Assembly: GCA_030490835.1 (NCBI GenBank)
Contig: CM059975.1
Coordinates: forward strand, 3,623,579-3,687,578
Source: Annona cherimola
Taxonomy: Eukaryota > Streptophyta > Magnoliopsida > Magnoliales > Annonaceae
Length of the DNA: 64,000 nucleotides
Reading direction: 5' to 3'
The notes beneath the pieces were generated by a model, which was given only the letters and a program-made list of their open reading frames with translations, was not told the origin of the DNA and searched no databases. The stretch's first letter is position 1, and every line of letters starts with the position of its first letter. A program made the position numbers and the translations under genes. Shown piece by piece: positions 45,611 to 57,360 of this stretch.

Positions 45611-47935
45611 TAGAATTTTGATTGCAATAACTTGTAATACCTATGGGAAAGAAAACTAAAATTTTAATTTCGAGTGAAAAATGATAAGGAGTAATATTTA
45701 AGTTCAATAAACATATGGAGAAAACCATACGAGATGCTTAACCCAACTAAAGGAGAGCTTTGATCTTACACCCACGTTGCATACTATATGGAATGGACTA
45801 CACCCACTTCCACAACATTATTGTTCAATCAATAACTAAACCTTCCAGCAAGCAACTTCTATTAAAAGACAAGAGCTGGCAGCAGTGCACAAGAAGGGCA
45901 TCTTGCGATTTACATTTCCATTTCAATATGTGTGAAGTAAGGGCCCATGTGAGAATATCTCGCCAAACACTATATAAGAAGGAAAAATTAGCTAGCTAGC
46001 TAGTGTTTGCTCACGCTTCTTATCATATGTACGTAACCAACCTCCTAAAATATCAGCTTGCTTACGGCTCTAGAAAAAGCTTAGGCGTAAAATAACGGTA
46101 GTGGGAGACACCTTTGCTATATGTTCCTGTTTGAACGGACGCATCATTGTCTAGTATTATTATTATAGTGATGCACATGTGGGAAGTTGTGGAGATATTT
46201 TGGTTTGGAAATATTAAAGAAAGGAATAGGTTATATATGTTGCGTCAACATATCTAATTATGTTGGGTGATTATCTGTGGCGAATCTTATGCTACACTTC
46301 AGCATAGGAATCTAAGACAGGGATCTAATAAAAGAGAAAGTTACCGAAATTCAGGGTTTGATAATGCAATTGCCTTTTCGTGTAGAAAATGAAGTGTTGC
46401 ATGTGTGGCCCAAAAGATGGGGAGTGCTCGTGAAGTATACCCTCTTGAATCTTATGATGCAAACGAGAAATTCAAATCTTGCCATGGGGCCTTTCTTGTT
46501 GCCTGTGATTGTTCCTGAAACCTTGTTGCATGGGAGCCGATTGTTTTCTTTAATTTGTAAGAATATATTAGAGTTTTATTATAATAGATATTGAGGTAGA
46601 TTCAAATACATACTAATAAAAAAACAAGCTGAGTCTCACATTCAACGTTAATGAATCGACTGATAGCTCTTTTCCTGTCCAAAGTCCCAAATTAGTTTTC
46701 CAAAATCCAACTAATTTTTAAGAATCAACTGTTAGATACCAAAAATTATCTCAATTCATAACTTGCATTCTTTTCAAAATTAACAATTACTTAAGAAGGA
46801 CTTTAAATCCATTAAAAATGATTTGTTTATTATAAGGACCCATGAGATCTCAATTTAATATCTAAGACATTTACAATATTCATCCTACCTAGATTAATGA
46901 TTTTATAAAATTTTAAAATATTTTTACAACTTTAATATATAGATTCAAGTGCTTTTCTAAATTTATATACAATTTTATACTTTTTTTAAAAGATGTGACA
47001 TATATATATATATATTCAATTGATATGATTTTTAGTATCTAAATAAAATAAATTGTACAAAATACAATGGATAGATTGAATTTGACGAAATTATTAAAAT
47101 AATGCCTAAACTAAATGGAAGTATCAAAGTCAATTAATACATCTGGATGTATAGAAGCCGGATTCATATATTATAAATATATATATCATGCATGTATGGA
47201 TGCATAGTTCACATGTAACAATGAGAAATTAAGCTTGTATGTTATTTTTCTATACATAGATATATCAAAACGCAGAATCCAATTCTATAATTCATGAAAA
47301 GGAAGCATGGGGTTTTATATCTAATTAGGATGACATTGGTTTTGTTCGATTATCATGGATAGCTATGGGGAACTCCATTCAATGCTTACATAAGAAACGT
47401 ACGTCTCCCGCCGTCCGAGTTGATTTCGCGTGTCACTTTGATTACAGGCTCTCAAACGTGTTCATCTCGCTCTCTTTCAGTAAAATGAAAATCGATGATA
47501 TACACATCACATGCAAGCCCGGTTTCCTATTGAAGTCGCTAAGCTCTCTTATCTTCTGTGCTGTTAAAAAGGCTGTGCGAGCACAAGCCGCATGGGAGTC
47601 CGAAAGCAATGGCGACAGAACAGATGGATATATAGAAGAAGAAATGAACTTGGATGTGCATGCAAGCTGGAATATTACATATGTATCAGAGATGCCGTTG
47701 CAATGTGAGAGTCGAGGACAGAGACGTGATGGGTAGCTAAGTCCTCCAGCTCCCTTTGTTTTTGAGTTCCAAAGTCAAGAAGATGATCAAATCCATCTTA
47801 CCCGTACGTCGGGCCTGTACCTATACATTCATGGCTTGCTGACGTGCTGTGCTGGGTTGGACATGATCTTAGCTAGCTGCATCAAAATATACATGAATGA
47901 TCCGGGACAGGTGTCGTGGACTTGGGTTAGTTTTG

Positions 47936-47996
<61 letters not shown>

Positions 47997-49903
47997 GGAT
48001 TTGGTCAGCACCGGTGGCCCGATGATCTGACTAGGCGACAAATCCCTCTTTCTTTTATATACATTGCACATGGCTAGCTCTTGTAGTCTTATGTCATAGA
48101 GAAATAAACAAATGCTCGTACTTTTCTATTTTTGTTATGATTTCATCCTTCTTCTTCCTCTTCTTTTTTTCTTTTTAATTTTCATTTACTTTCATGATTG
48201 TCAATTCTGATGTCTAGGAAGTAGGAATGCGAGGCCTGGACCAGTTTCCAAACTAATCTGTCAGAACGAAAACAGTAATGTGAATGGAAAAATACTAAAA
48301 AACGTAAATTTTATATATACAGTAAAATCTCGCACAAGTTACATACAGATTTCTAAACAAATATTAAATCCGGCATCCCTTCGTAGGGTTTGTTTGACCT
48401 CTTTTGTTGTGAGCGAAAAGCGTTCAAGTATCACTCTTTTTTTGAGGTCCCCCCACAAGTCCATGAGTTGGGTCGTTCAACATTGGCCCGATCTTTCCCG
48501 CGTGTTTGAGATGTCCATTCAAATATTTGGGTTGGGTCGATCAACTTTTGGCCCAATCAGTTTCTATATGTTTGAGGTACCTTGATTCCTTCCACATATA
48601 GGTGGACCTTCTCCAATCCGGCCGGTCGACTGATGCTGATAAACAATACAACTAGGGATATGCAGCCCGCGATCCAACCTTCACTATCGCCCGTCAACCA
48701 ATCCTAAATAAATCTATTAATTCAACTTGAATTCGGATTACATTTTTATCTTTTCTACATACATTATTTAATATTGATATTAATTTCTAGGCATCTAACT
48801 AATTTTGGTTGAAATAATTTTTAATATAAATTTCCTTTTTTCCCACCGAAAAAAAAAAACACAACTAAATGATTACTGTAATTGCAGCCAATGGGCCCAT
48901 AAGTCATATTGAAGGTTTTTTGACGTATGGAAATTAACAAATAGGTGGCCTATTTTCCGTATGAAATGTCGGTCAGAACTCAGCATTTGAACGTTGTACA
49001 AGTAGGTGGAAGGGTGTACTCTGCAATTGAAATTGGGTCATCGTTGGCCGTCTGTCGTTGTCGAATCGTTCTTGCGCTGCAGTCCTTCTTTGGGGGCATT
49101 CAATTCAGCCGCGTTAATGTTCAACGTTCGGAATTTTGGACGCTATTAATGCTCATGAGCTCTGCGTTATTTCGTGGTCATGTACAATCAATGACTGTAC
49201 GTTGTCTTCGACTTCACGTAATGAAAAAATGAAAAAAATTATATTAGTAATGAGAACGCGATATCCAAAATAAAAAATAAAGTCGTCGAATATTAAAATA
49301 TGAGACATTGTATTGAAACTGGTAAAAAAAAAAATTTAATGAAAAAATTTCATATCATTTACGCTCCATTCCGTTACGTTGGATAATACTAAACAGGTCA
49401 CGTCTTTAATTAGAATTGGTTTTTCAAAAAGAAAATGATAAGACAAAACGCATGGAAATGGCCGCAGTGCTGAGGCACAGTGATATGTTGGCCAGCCTCG
49501 CAACGGGCGAGCGATGGTTTGATTCTCAGTGGCAGCAAGGTCTTCTTGAGTGTTTCATGGGAGTTTCTACTGATAGGGATAGTAGAGGGAAAATAAGAAT
49601 ATTATTAAATATTTATAAAAATAATTGAAAAGACCTTATAATAATGTCTCAAAACCTTATTGTAACAAGAATTGAGGTGACTGTAATATACATATTCATA
49701 AAAAAAAGACACAGAAATGAACTATATATAGAAATTCATTTGCGTATGTAGCTATATAGTTCCAGCAATATTGTACGAGTATTTTTAGTTTGATAAAACT
49801 ACCAAAAATCCACTGATCTTAGAAGCATGTCCTTTCCGCAACATGACCATAATCTTCAGCAAACTGTAAGTTTTATTATACGATTGTATTCTTATCTGAG
49901 TTA
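45611..49903. other. Non-coding, with a long (AT)n microsatellite
   Basis: No gene I can support. A plus-strand frame at 47365-47736 (123 aa, MGNSIQCLHKKR...) begins with a Gly2/Cys pattern but has no match to any family I know and no conserved core. (AT)n runs from 47938 to 47993. The frame at 46358-46594 is likewise unrecognised. 48350-48620 and 48930-49230 are less AT-rich but lack motifs. Confidence 0.45.
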
Positions 49904-50305
49904 TGATCTTTTGAAGCCGGCTTCACGGTGGCTTCCGTAAAGTCAGCCCAAAAATTTATTTTTTAAAAACTTTTTTTGATTTTTTTTCATGGATAAGTAA
50001 ATCTAGGTGTGTTAAATCTATAAACCAAGTTTTACCATTTTTGGATGTTTTTAAGTATTTATTTTGGATTTTTAAACACAATGGCATTTTCGTAATTTTT
50101 TGAGATCAGAAAATTACGGAAATGCCACTGTATTTAAAAATCCAAAATAAATACTTAAAAATATTCAAAAATGGTAAAACTTGATTTATAGATTTAACAC
50201 ACCTAGATTTACTTACCCATGAAAAAAAATTTAAAAAAAGTTTTTAAAAAATAGATTTTTGGACTGGCTTTACGGAGGCAACTGTGAAGCTGCTTCAAAA
50301 GATCA
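49904..50305. repeat. Foldback element P5
   Basis: A 402-bp palindrome. Outermost are TGATCTTTTGAAGC and GCTTCAAAAGATCA. The tip module is GCCGGCTTCACGG..GCTTCCGTAAAG on the left and CTTTACGGAGGC..CTGTGAAGC on the right. The inner arms (AATCTATAAACCAAGTTTTA, CCATTTTTGGATG, AAAATTACGGAAATGCCACT) match those at 43.0 kb, while the tip module does not. Non-coding. Confidence 0.85.
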
Positions 50306-51152
50306 TTCCACTTCTTATCTAGAGGGTCATAAAATCCACTAAATTTTTTTTGATTGAATTGACTAAAAATCCACTAAAATTAATGGTGAAGTATAACCAA
50401 TTCTTTGCAAACAATTTTATTGTGTTTTTCGAATAAATTTTGAAAATGGAGGTATCTTTTGCAAAATCAAGTGTCTGTTTGTTTGGATGAAAGCAGAGAA
50501 AAAAGAATGAGAATAAAATAAATATGACAAGGTAAAGTGAAATAAAAAAGAATAGTTGTATGAAAATATGCAAGGAAATTATTGAAATAATATAAAAAAT
50601 AATTAGAATGTTGGAATAAAAATAAAATAATAAAATAATCGGATAGTTACTTTTTATCTTTATTTTCTTTTCTTTCATCCTCTCTTAAACAAATACGCCC
50701 TGTAGATGCAGGAGAAAATATCACGAAAGACGGAAAGATAAACGGAAATGCCCAATGATTTATTTCCAATGCTGCCCCCATCAACTTGCCCATCTGATCT
50801 CATGTCTTTATCATGCAAAACCCCTACGGAAGATTTTATAAACATCAACCATCCGAATAGCATGTGAGGCACTGTCCACGACGCCATGTTCGATGCTAGC
50901 TATTTCTAAGCATATATAACATTCCGAATGAGGACACGGAAGTTGCATTTGTCTCAATGCATGCGTCCAACACCACATGCATGTGCCACCTCGAAGACTC
51001 CGATGCAATCTCCAGCGCATGTGCCCAAGACCCAAGTACTGGATCGAAGAAATTTTAGATAATATGCATGCATGCATTTGCTGGTGGTCCTCTTCTCTGT
51101 TGGCCTAAAATCTCATTCCGCAGTCCACATCATGCGAGTCAAAGCAATAGTG
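50306..51152. other. Non-coding, with a decayed MITE
   Basis: 50470-50700 has facing ends TGTTTGTTTGGATGAAAGCA and TCTCTTAAACAAATACGCCC around AT-rich filler, an old MITE. 50700-51150 contains a CATGCATG run near 51065 but no gene. Confidence 0.5.
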
Positions 51153-51636
51153 GGATAATTCCTATTGTACTCATAAAAATTGTACATAATTTTTAATATA
51201 CCTAAAACATTTCATAAATTCCTTTCATACTCATAACATTTCATAAATTCCTTTTATACTTATAACATGTCATCCAAAATTTCTCTCATACCCACACTGT
51301 TAAAACCACCGTTATCTATTTCATTGAAAAGATAATTTTACCTTTTTAAAATTTTTTAATTAAAATAAATCAACCTTATATGACTTTCAAGTTATTTAAT
51401 ATCTTGTATTAATAATTTAATACTATCAATTGAGTCATGTTAAGGTTAACTTATCTTAATTAAAAAATTTTGAATGAGTAAAATTATTTTTTAATGGAGT
51501 AAATAATGGTGGTTTTAACGGCACAGGTGTCAGATAAATTTAGTATGAAATGTTATGGGTATAAAAGGAATTTACGAAATATTATGGATATATTATAAAT
51601 TATGTACAATTGTTATGAGTATAAGAGAAATTATCC
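51153..51636. mobile_element. Foldback MITE with GGATAATT ends
   Basis: 484 bp. Ends GGATAATTCCTATTGTACTC and GAGTATAAGAGAAATTATCC. The arms pair through CACTGTTAAAACCACCGTTA and AATGGTGGTTTTAACGGCAC. A diverged relative with similar middle sequence (ACTACCGTTAACTA, TGAAAAGATGA) occupies 62110-62570. No clear target duplication. Confidence 0.75.
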
Positions 51637-53271
51637 TCCATATTATATATTTCATCCAAAATTTATATTTTTCCGTGGGTGACACGCCGACAAGCATTTA
51701 CTGTTTTTTAATCATCATCTGGAGTATAACTAAATAAGTAATAATATAGCTGCTTTGTATTTTACTCCACAACCATGCCTAATATTATACGGGGGGGATT
51801 AGGTTGTCCGAACCGGTCCTAAGATTGAAATATTTTCAAGTAATTTCTGGATGCAGCGACAGAAAGCGGGCCACGAAAATTAATCATCACCAGATTGACA
51901 CCCATGTGTGGACCACATTTAATTTTTCTCCGCATCCTTGGAAATGTTTTGTAAAGACAGAGGAATATTGGTAAGATGTGCAGGCTAGCTAGGTGAGCAT
52001 GGTCAGTCACACATAACTTTTTGTATTTATTCAATGTATTCAGTTACATATACCTTTCAATTTGTTTTACACAGAGTTTTAATACTTTGGTTCGTTCCAA
52101 ATACTATCATTTTTATATTACAAACTTTAATTTTATTAAAAGTCCCAGTGAGTCATATCATGCCTGCATTGCAGGAAACTTTTCTGTAGTTTATAAATTA
52201 TGAGAAAATTCTGGAAATGCTAATTTCTAATAATGATTAGTATTTGTCAATACCGTGTTGAAGTTTGGATCGGAAATTCACTTCTACCGACACTCACGTA
52301 ATCAATGTGATCCAATTTTTAGACAAAGCATTAATTTAATGTTTGATTTTTATTTTATTTTTTTGTTGAAATTCACTTCTAACATGGACCAGTGCTTCTC
52401 AACGCAGCATCTTTCAAACCTGATTTCATGTTCTTGTTGGGCTTTCAACTTCGATTGAATTTCATTAATTTCATTTCGGCTAAAGAGTTTGAAATTCAAT
52501 TATTTGAACCCAACTCATTTGGCATCCAAACAATGCAATGTTCCCAATATTTTCTTCAACATGCCAAACATGCTGTTGAGATTTGGAAGTAAGAAGAGTC
52601 CCATTAGAATTTCAACAATATCAGTCAGTGAAATAGAAAGTTGAAGAAGGCATTAGAATATCTGTGGACAAAACAGCTAGATGAGGACCATCATGAACTG
52701 AATCCTTCAACAAATCTGCACCAACGGCTAGCCAACCCAATTGCGGCAGTGATTTTTCATCCATCTAGAAATCACAAAGCTCCCTTCCCCTTGCTCATGA
52801 GAAGATATGCCGGTTGAAATTTGATACTGGAAAAGCGTGGAAGGGAAATCCTTTTTGGGTTATGACAAAGAGGGGCCTCACGATAGAATCCATTAAAATG
52901 CTTCTAGATTTCGTGCGGTTGCGAGAGAAAGGCGTTAAGGATGGAGAGAAAATGCGAGAAGATAAAAGGATAGACAAAGGAAACATGGGGAGCAAAGCGA
53001 GACGGATGGGAGGCGGTCTCTGTAGGCTAAAAATGAAAGGATTGTTGTCGGGTCAGAAGAATGCGACGATCGGAAGAGAGAGGGATGTGGAAGGGAGACA
53101 GGACGAAGAGGGCAGTCGTGTCGGGAGAATGTTGGGATCGGAAGAGAGGGGTTTGGACTTTGGAAGGGAGACGGGACGAAGAGAAGGGCCGGCCGATAGT
53201 GAAAGCGGATTTTTGAATTCAGGAGAACATTTTGCAAAAAAGGAAGCTCCTCTAACACTTCTGGTCACTAG
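51637..53271. other. Non-coding, with a purine-rich block
   Basis: 52800-53230 is strongly GA-rich on the plus strand and open in one frame (52814 onward). The predicted peptide is low-complexity Arg/Gly/Glu, and the frame runs straight into the next transposon. A diverged direct repeat (GATCGGAAGAGAGRGG..GGAAGGGAGACRGGACGAAGAG) occurs at about 53069 and 53136. It could be a leader or first exon of a lost gene; I cannot support a protein. Confidence 0.4.
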
Positions 53272-53750
53272 TAGAGGTGAGAATCGTGGCGGGTCGGGAT
53301 TGCGTACCCGGCGGGGCGGGGCAGGTCGATTTTTTGATGATTTTAAAGAAAAGCAGGTCGGGACAAATTTTGGTTTTTTAAAAGGATGGCGGGGCAGGTT
53401 GGGGCGGACCTACCTACTGACCCGTTTTCTGATATTTTACATTAAAAAGAAAAATCTCATTCAATGCTAATATTCATGTTTTATTTAATTATTTATATTT
53501 ATTTTGACTAATTAGTAATAGATTCAAGCATATATTAGTTAAATTTAATATAAATTTATCTTTATACTTGATAGTTTTATAAATTTTTAAAAACTTCTTA
53601 CTTGACCCGCAGTTTTTACCAACGCGTTGACCCGATGCCGACCAGAATTTTGTCCCGAAACCTAGTAGAAAAAAGTAAGGGTCAAACAAGATTTTTGAAA
53701 ATGAGGGTCAGGGTTGGGCACACTCTGACCCGCCCCGATTCCCACCCCTA
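53272..53750. mobile_element. hAT-like MITE
   Basis: 479 bp with terminal inverted repeats TAGAGGTGAGAATCG and CGATTCCCACCCCTA. Subterminal GGCGGGTCGGGATTG and CTGACCCGCCCCGATTC also pair. The flanks show only a partial match (GGTCAC and GGTCAG). Non-coding. Confidence 0.75.
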
Positions 53751-53873
53751 GGTCAGAGGTACCTGCATGCAAATTCTCCTTGCAGACTCCATCTCGACTT
53801 TGCCGTTGCATCCAACGGCTGCAAAACTACCCGCTCGATCGAACTGCTGCAAGGCGCCAAGAGCACAGAGGCT

Positions 53874-54151
53874 TAGGGGTCGTTTGGTAACGTGTAAAAT
53901 GGTGGAATTGTGGAAAATGATGGAAAATAGAAAAGAGAATATTTTGATAAATGTGTGATTGATAGAAAATGATAGGGATATAATTATAAAAAATAGGTTT
54001 GCTATAAATAGTTGGTAGGGAAAATGATTGAAATGTAAGGGTAAAAGTAGAAAAAATATTATAATTGATAGAGCAATAATTGACCATGGGAAACCAAATA
54101 TGACAGAAAAACTATAGTTCCCACACTCAAATGTTACCAACCGTTCCCTTA
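53874..54151. mobile_element. MITE with GTTTGGTAAC ends
   Basis: 278 bp with terminal inverted repeats TAGGGGTCGTTTGGTAACG and GTTACCAACCGTTCCCTTA. AT-rich interior, no coding capacity. It lies 123 bp from the preceding hAT-like MITE. A decayed relative may lie around 61560-61810. Confidence 0.7.
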
Positions 54152-55598
54152 ATGCAAGAAACATTTTCCGTCATGTGATTGCATATAGTTAGTGATATAT
54201 ATGCCTAAATGCAACAATGTTGCATATGCAACTAAATTAATTTACATGTTAGTTACACATGGTATTGTATACAATTACTACTTGTTTATTGTATATAAAA
54301 ACTGTCTTCAACAAATATTCGCTACTTATAAATGTTATATGCAGTAGTTTTTTGTTCGTTGCTTATAAATGTTGTATAAAGTATATACAACCACCTTTTG
54401 TATGCATCGACCGAGGTTGAGCAAGGACCACAAAATGAGTGAATCATGTGGGCCATTTGGGTTTATTTGATCTTTTTGATGTCTTGCACTTCCACATCGG
54501 TACGTTTGAGTCAGTCAACGCAAGACGGATTTTTGTTTAATGACTTCGGCTAATGATGCTTGCAGCTTGTTTGTACATTGTGAAAGTTTCTATAACTCAT
54601 CAATTGCTTTTCAGATACTAGAAAAAGAAGTTTCCCATTGCTACGAGGGAAAAAGAATATGTGATCGAGTGCTACACATGCATGAAATTGCGTTGGAACT
54701 AAAGGGTCATGAACATTTCAAATATTCCTAGGATAGTCCTGATATAATAATCAGTTGTCTGGCTATATATACACGCTGCGGCCCTTTACTAATTATCGAA
54801 TCAATTAAAAGATTGTTTATTGAGAGATTAAGAAGAAAATTTAGATGAGTCTAACCTATCGACCAGTTGAGGGCGCATGAATATGATCGATGGACTTTTA
54901 ATAAAATACGTAGACTTTAATACCTTTCCTAATTAATTACAAATCAGACCATAATGTTTAAATATTTGTAAAATCAGATCCACCTTTCTTTATTGTGAAA
55001 TCAGATCCATCTTTTAAATGTTAAGAACTGCAAAATGAATCTTAACACATGAAGCCATTTTAAAGATTGAATGCTTTTCAAAAATGTATTAAAGGGATTA
55101 GAAAAGTATGTTTAAACCATTTTAAATGTAATTGAATTTTGTTTTATGCTGAATGGGCGCTACCCTCAAACCCCACAGTGTGGATACCCTAGTTGAATTT
55201 TCATTGATTAATTTCTACACAAATTTGATGTGGTTGGCCATATACATCTTGCCAAGAATCTAGCTTGGCTATAATTGCATTTACAGCTGAGCATGCAAAA
55301 TGGAGAGTAAGAAAATTGGCATTCTTCTTCAAGTTTCCAATGGTAAATTACCTAAATCGGGACTAAAGTGGGGAAAAAAATGCAGACGAACATGCCATAT
55401 GAGGACGAACCCAAGAATGGCAAAGTTGGACAAGCCTTCCAAGTGTCACCAAAATCCAAAACGAGGGAAGTTAGCTGCTAAAAGAAACTATCTTGATTTC
55501 TCAATGCGATAGGAAAGGACAAAGCCCGTCAAGGCAAATATGGTCTGTCAACTTGGTAAAAAAGGATAAATCAATGTTTTGCCAATTATTCTTCAATC
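54152..55598. other. Non-coding
   Basis: AT-rich. 54270-54400 has repeated CTTATAAATGTTRTATRMAG words. Short frames at 54540-54731 and 55300-55512 have no known motif. Confidence 0.5.
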
Positions 55599-55610
55599 AA
55601 TAATCTACAC

Positions 55611-55809
55611 GCGTGCCAACCGAACCGAGTGGCTCGCTTGGTTTGAAGGTGCAACTGTGGTGGATTCGAACCTCACCAACCGAGATTTCGGCCTGATTTA
55701 TAGGCAACAGTTTGTTGTCTCCCTTCAGATAGATGGGAGTGTATTATCTCCTATGTGAATGGATTTAATTTGTAATATTAAATGTCATGTTGTACAATAT
55801 CAATCAAAA
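55611..55809 (+). mobile_element. tRNA-derived SINE with 12-bp target duplication
   Basis: About 199 bp. It opens GCGTGCCAACCGAACCGAGT with an A-box-like GAGTGGCTCGCTTGG and a B box GTGGATTCGAACCTC, and ends TTTGTAATATTAAATGTC and an A-rich stretch (CAATCAAAAA). It is flanked exactly by AATAATCTACAC at 55599-55610 and 55810-55821. The exact duplication implies a fairly recent insertion. Confidence 0.85.
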
Positions 55810-55821
55810 AATAATCTACAC

Positions 55822-56149
55822 ATATGGGTTTCACATTAGACAAACTTTTTTATCGGTTAAGAAAATGTAACTTTGATTACACATAAGTCATAAAATTACA
55901 TTGCCAAATTAGCTCTAAATTAAATAATTAAAGTAGAATACGAAAATATTGTTGAAAGTTAATTAGTATCTTTGAAATAATTAGGTAGGATACCGTAACA
56001 ATTTTTAAAGTTGACTGGTATATCTAAAATTTAAAAGTTATCAATTACTATCAATGACCAAATAGTTCAAATGAATGCATTGAAAGCACCCTAACCACCC
56101 TCTGAGTTAATTGAAAGCATTCAATAGAAAGTAAGTAAAAATATTTTTA
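55822..56149. other. Non-coding
   Basis: AT-rich sequence between a SINE and a MITE; nothing recognised. Confidence 0.5.
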
Positions 56150-56575
56150 GGGCAAATTTTAGGTATGCTCACTAATTTTACCCATAATTGTTAAATTTTA
56201 CTTACACTAACACTATTAAGTATCTATTAAACGTACCATTAGTCCATCGTAAAATGATGAATATACCAAAATATTAGTATAATTAGAGGTTAGTTTGCTT
56301 AAAGTGAAAGATTTATATTCAAATAATATATGATTTTATAATTGCAAAATTATTAAAAAAATATTTAAATATAAATATAAATTTTTAGCTATAAACTCAT
56401 AACTATGGACTGGTGTATTCATCATTTCACTTGGGCTAATGGTGCCCTTTAACAAATCTCTAACATTGTCGTTAGAATTTTAATTAAAATATTTAGATAT
56501 ATTTGAAAATTTTGAAAATGCATACGTATAAATAAAATTATGGATGAAACTGACAAGTGTATAAGAAATTTACCC
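56150..56575. mobile_element. MITE with exact 9-bp target duplication
   Basis: 426 bp with ends GGGCAAATTTT and AAATTTACCC. Inner arms pair through ACCATTAGTCCATCGTAAAATG and its inverse around 56400-56450. It is flanked by ATATTTTTA at 56141-56149 and 56576-56584. A 9-bp duplication fits the Mutator superfamily, though the low complexity of the 9-mer weakens the point. Non-coding. Confidence 0.8.
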
Positions 56576-56689
56576 ATATTTTTAACATTATAATTTCATA
56601 GATTATTCGTATTTTATTACCTTCCACCACTCTTATCACTTGCCCACTCTAGTATTTTGTGGTGTCTATTTCATCTTTTGCCATTGACT

Positions 56690-57300
56690 TGCATGCGTGT
56701 GCGGCACCTTGACAGCGAAAGCTCGCCAACGGTCGCTGTTTTTTAATTAGAGATTTGACAGCGATCACTCCGCAGGCAGCCGCCAAAGCTGCATCTCATC
56801 CACACGTACATTTTCCGACTTCCACCCTCCACATCCCAGGCGACGGCTCCAACCCTTCACACGTATGCCGCGTTGGCACGTACGACGCAAATCTACTCGG
56901 GAGCTGGTTCCTCCTCGTCCGGCGGGAGCAAGCACGCCCCTGCCCTCGTGGAGTGCCCCACTGCCATGCGCTTTTCCGTCGTCTAGCCACCACTTCCAAA
57001 CCCACGTGTCGCATCCGCTCATCGACACGTGCCGTCTCTAGAACCCCCATCGGATGCTTTCTCACTCGCTGTTAAATATACTTGCCTACATATTGACGAG
57101 AATAACCCTCGTTGCGAACGCGACGTAGGGGCTTACTCGCGACGTGCAAATACGCAACGAACTTAGAAGTTAGAAGGGGCATTCCCGTCTCTCGGAGTTG
57201 TTTCCGAATTTTTGTAGGTTTTGCGCCTCACGTGATCTCGTCTGCTCCATCCTTGTACGTTGGTGGACCAATAAATACATATTCAGCGAAAATGGTCGAT
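56690..57300 (+). promoter_or_regulatory. GC-rich island with three G-boxes, possible orphan promoter
   Basis: CACGTG occurs at 57003-57008, 57026-57031 and 57229-57234, within CCCACGTGTC, ACACGTGCC and CTCACGTGAT contexts that fit ABA-response elements. Further ACGT cores lie at about 56803 and 56860. A TATA-like TTAAATATAC sits near 57073. No downstream coding sequence is supported: the frames at 56755-57075 and 57112-57360 have no known motif. Confidence 0.35.
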
Positions 57301-57360
57301 TTTTGGGCACTGATGTTTTGGGTAACAATTAATACATATGCATATGCATGTACTGAATAG

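Noticed and set aside
47365..47736. 123-aa plus-strand ORF starting MGNS as a third MGNC-type protein
   Set aside because: It lacks the KKQLxEL core and RPWxP tail of the two real paralogues, and shows no promoter or conserved motif.
53067..53150. GATCGGAAGAG words identical to part of a common sequencing-adapter sequence
   Set aside because: They occur twice within a diverged 67-bp direct repeat in a GA-rich block and continue into unrelated sequence, so chance within genomic DNA is more likely than adapter contamination.
52814..53470. 218-aa plus-strand ORF
   Set aside because: Its C-terminal third is read from a hAT-like MITE and the rest is low-complexity purine-rich sequence.
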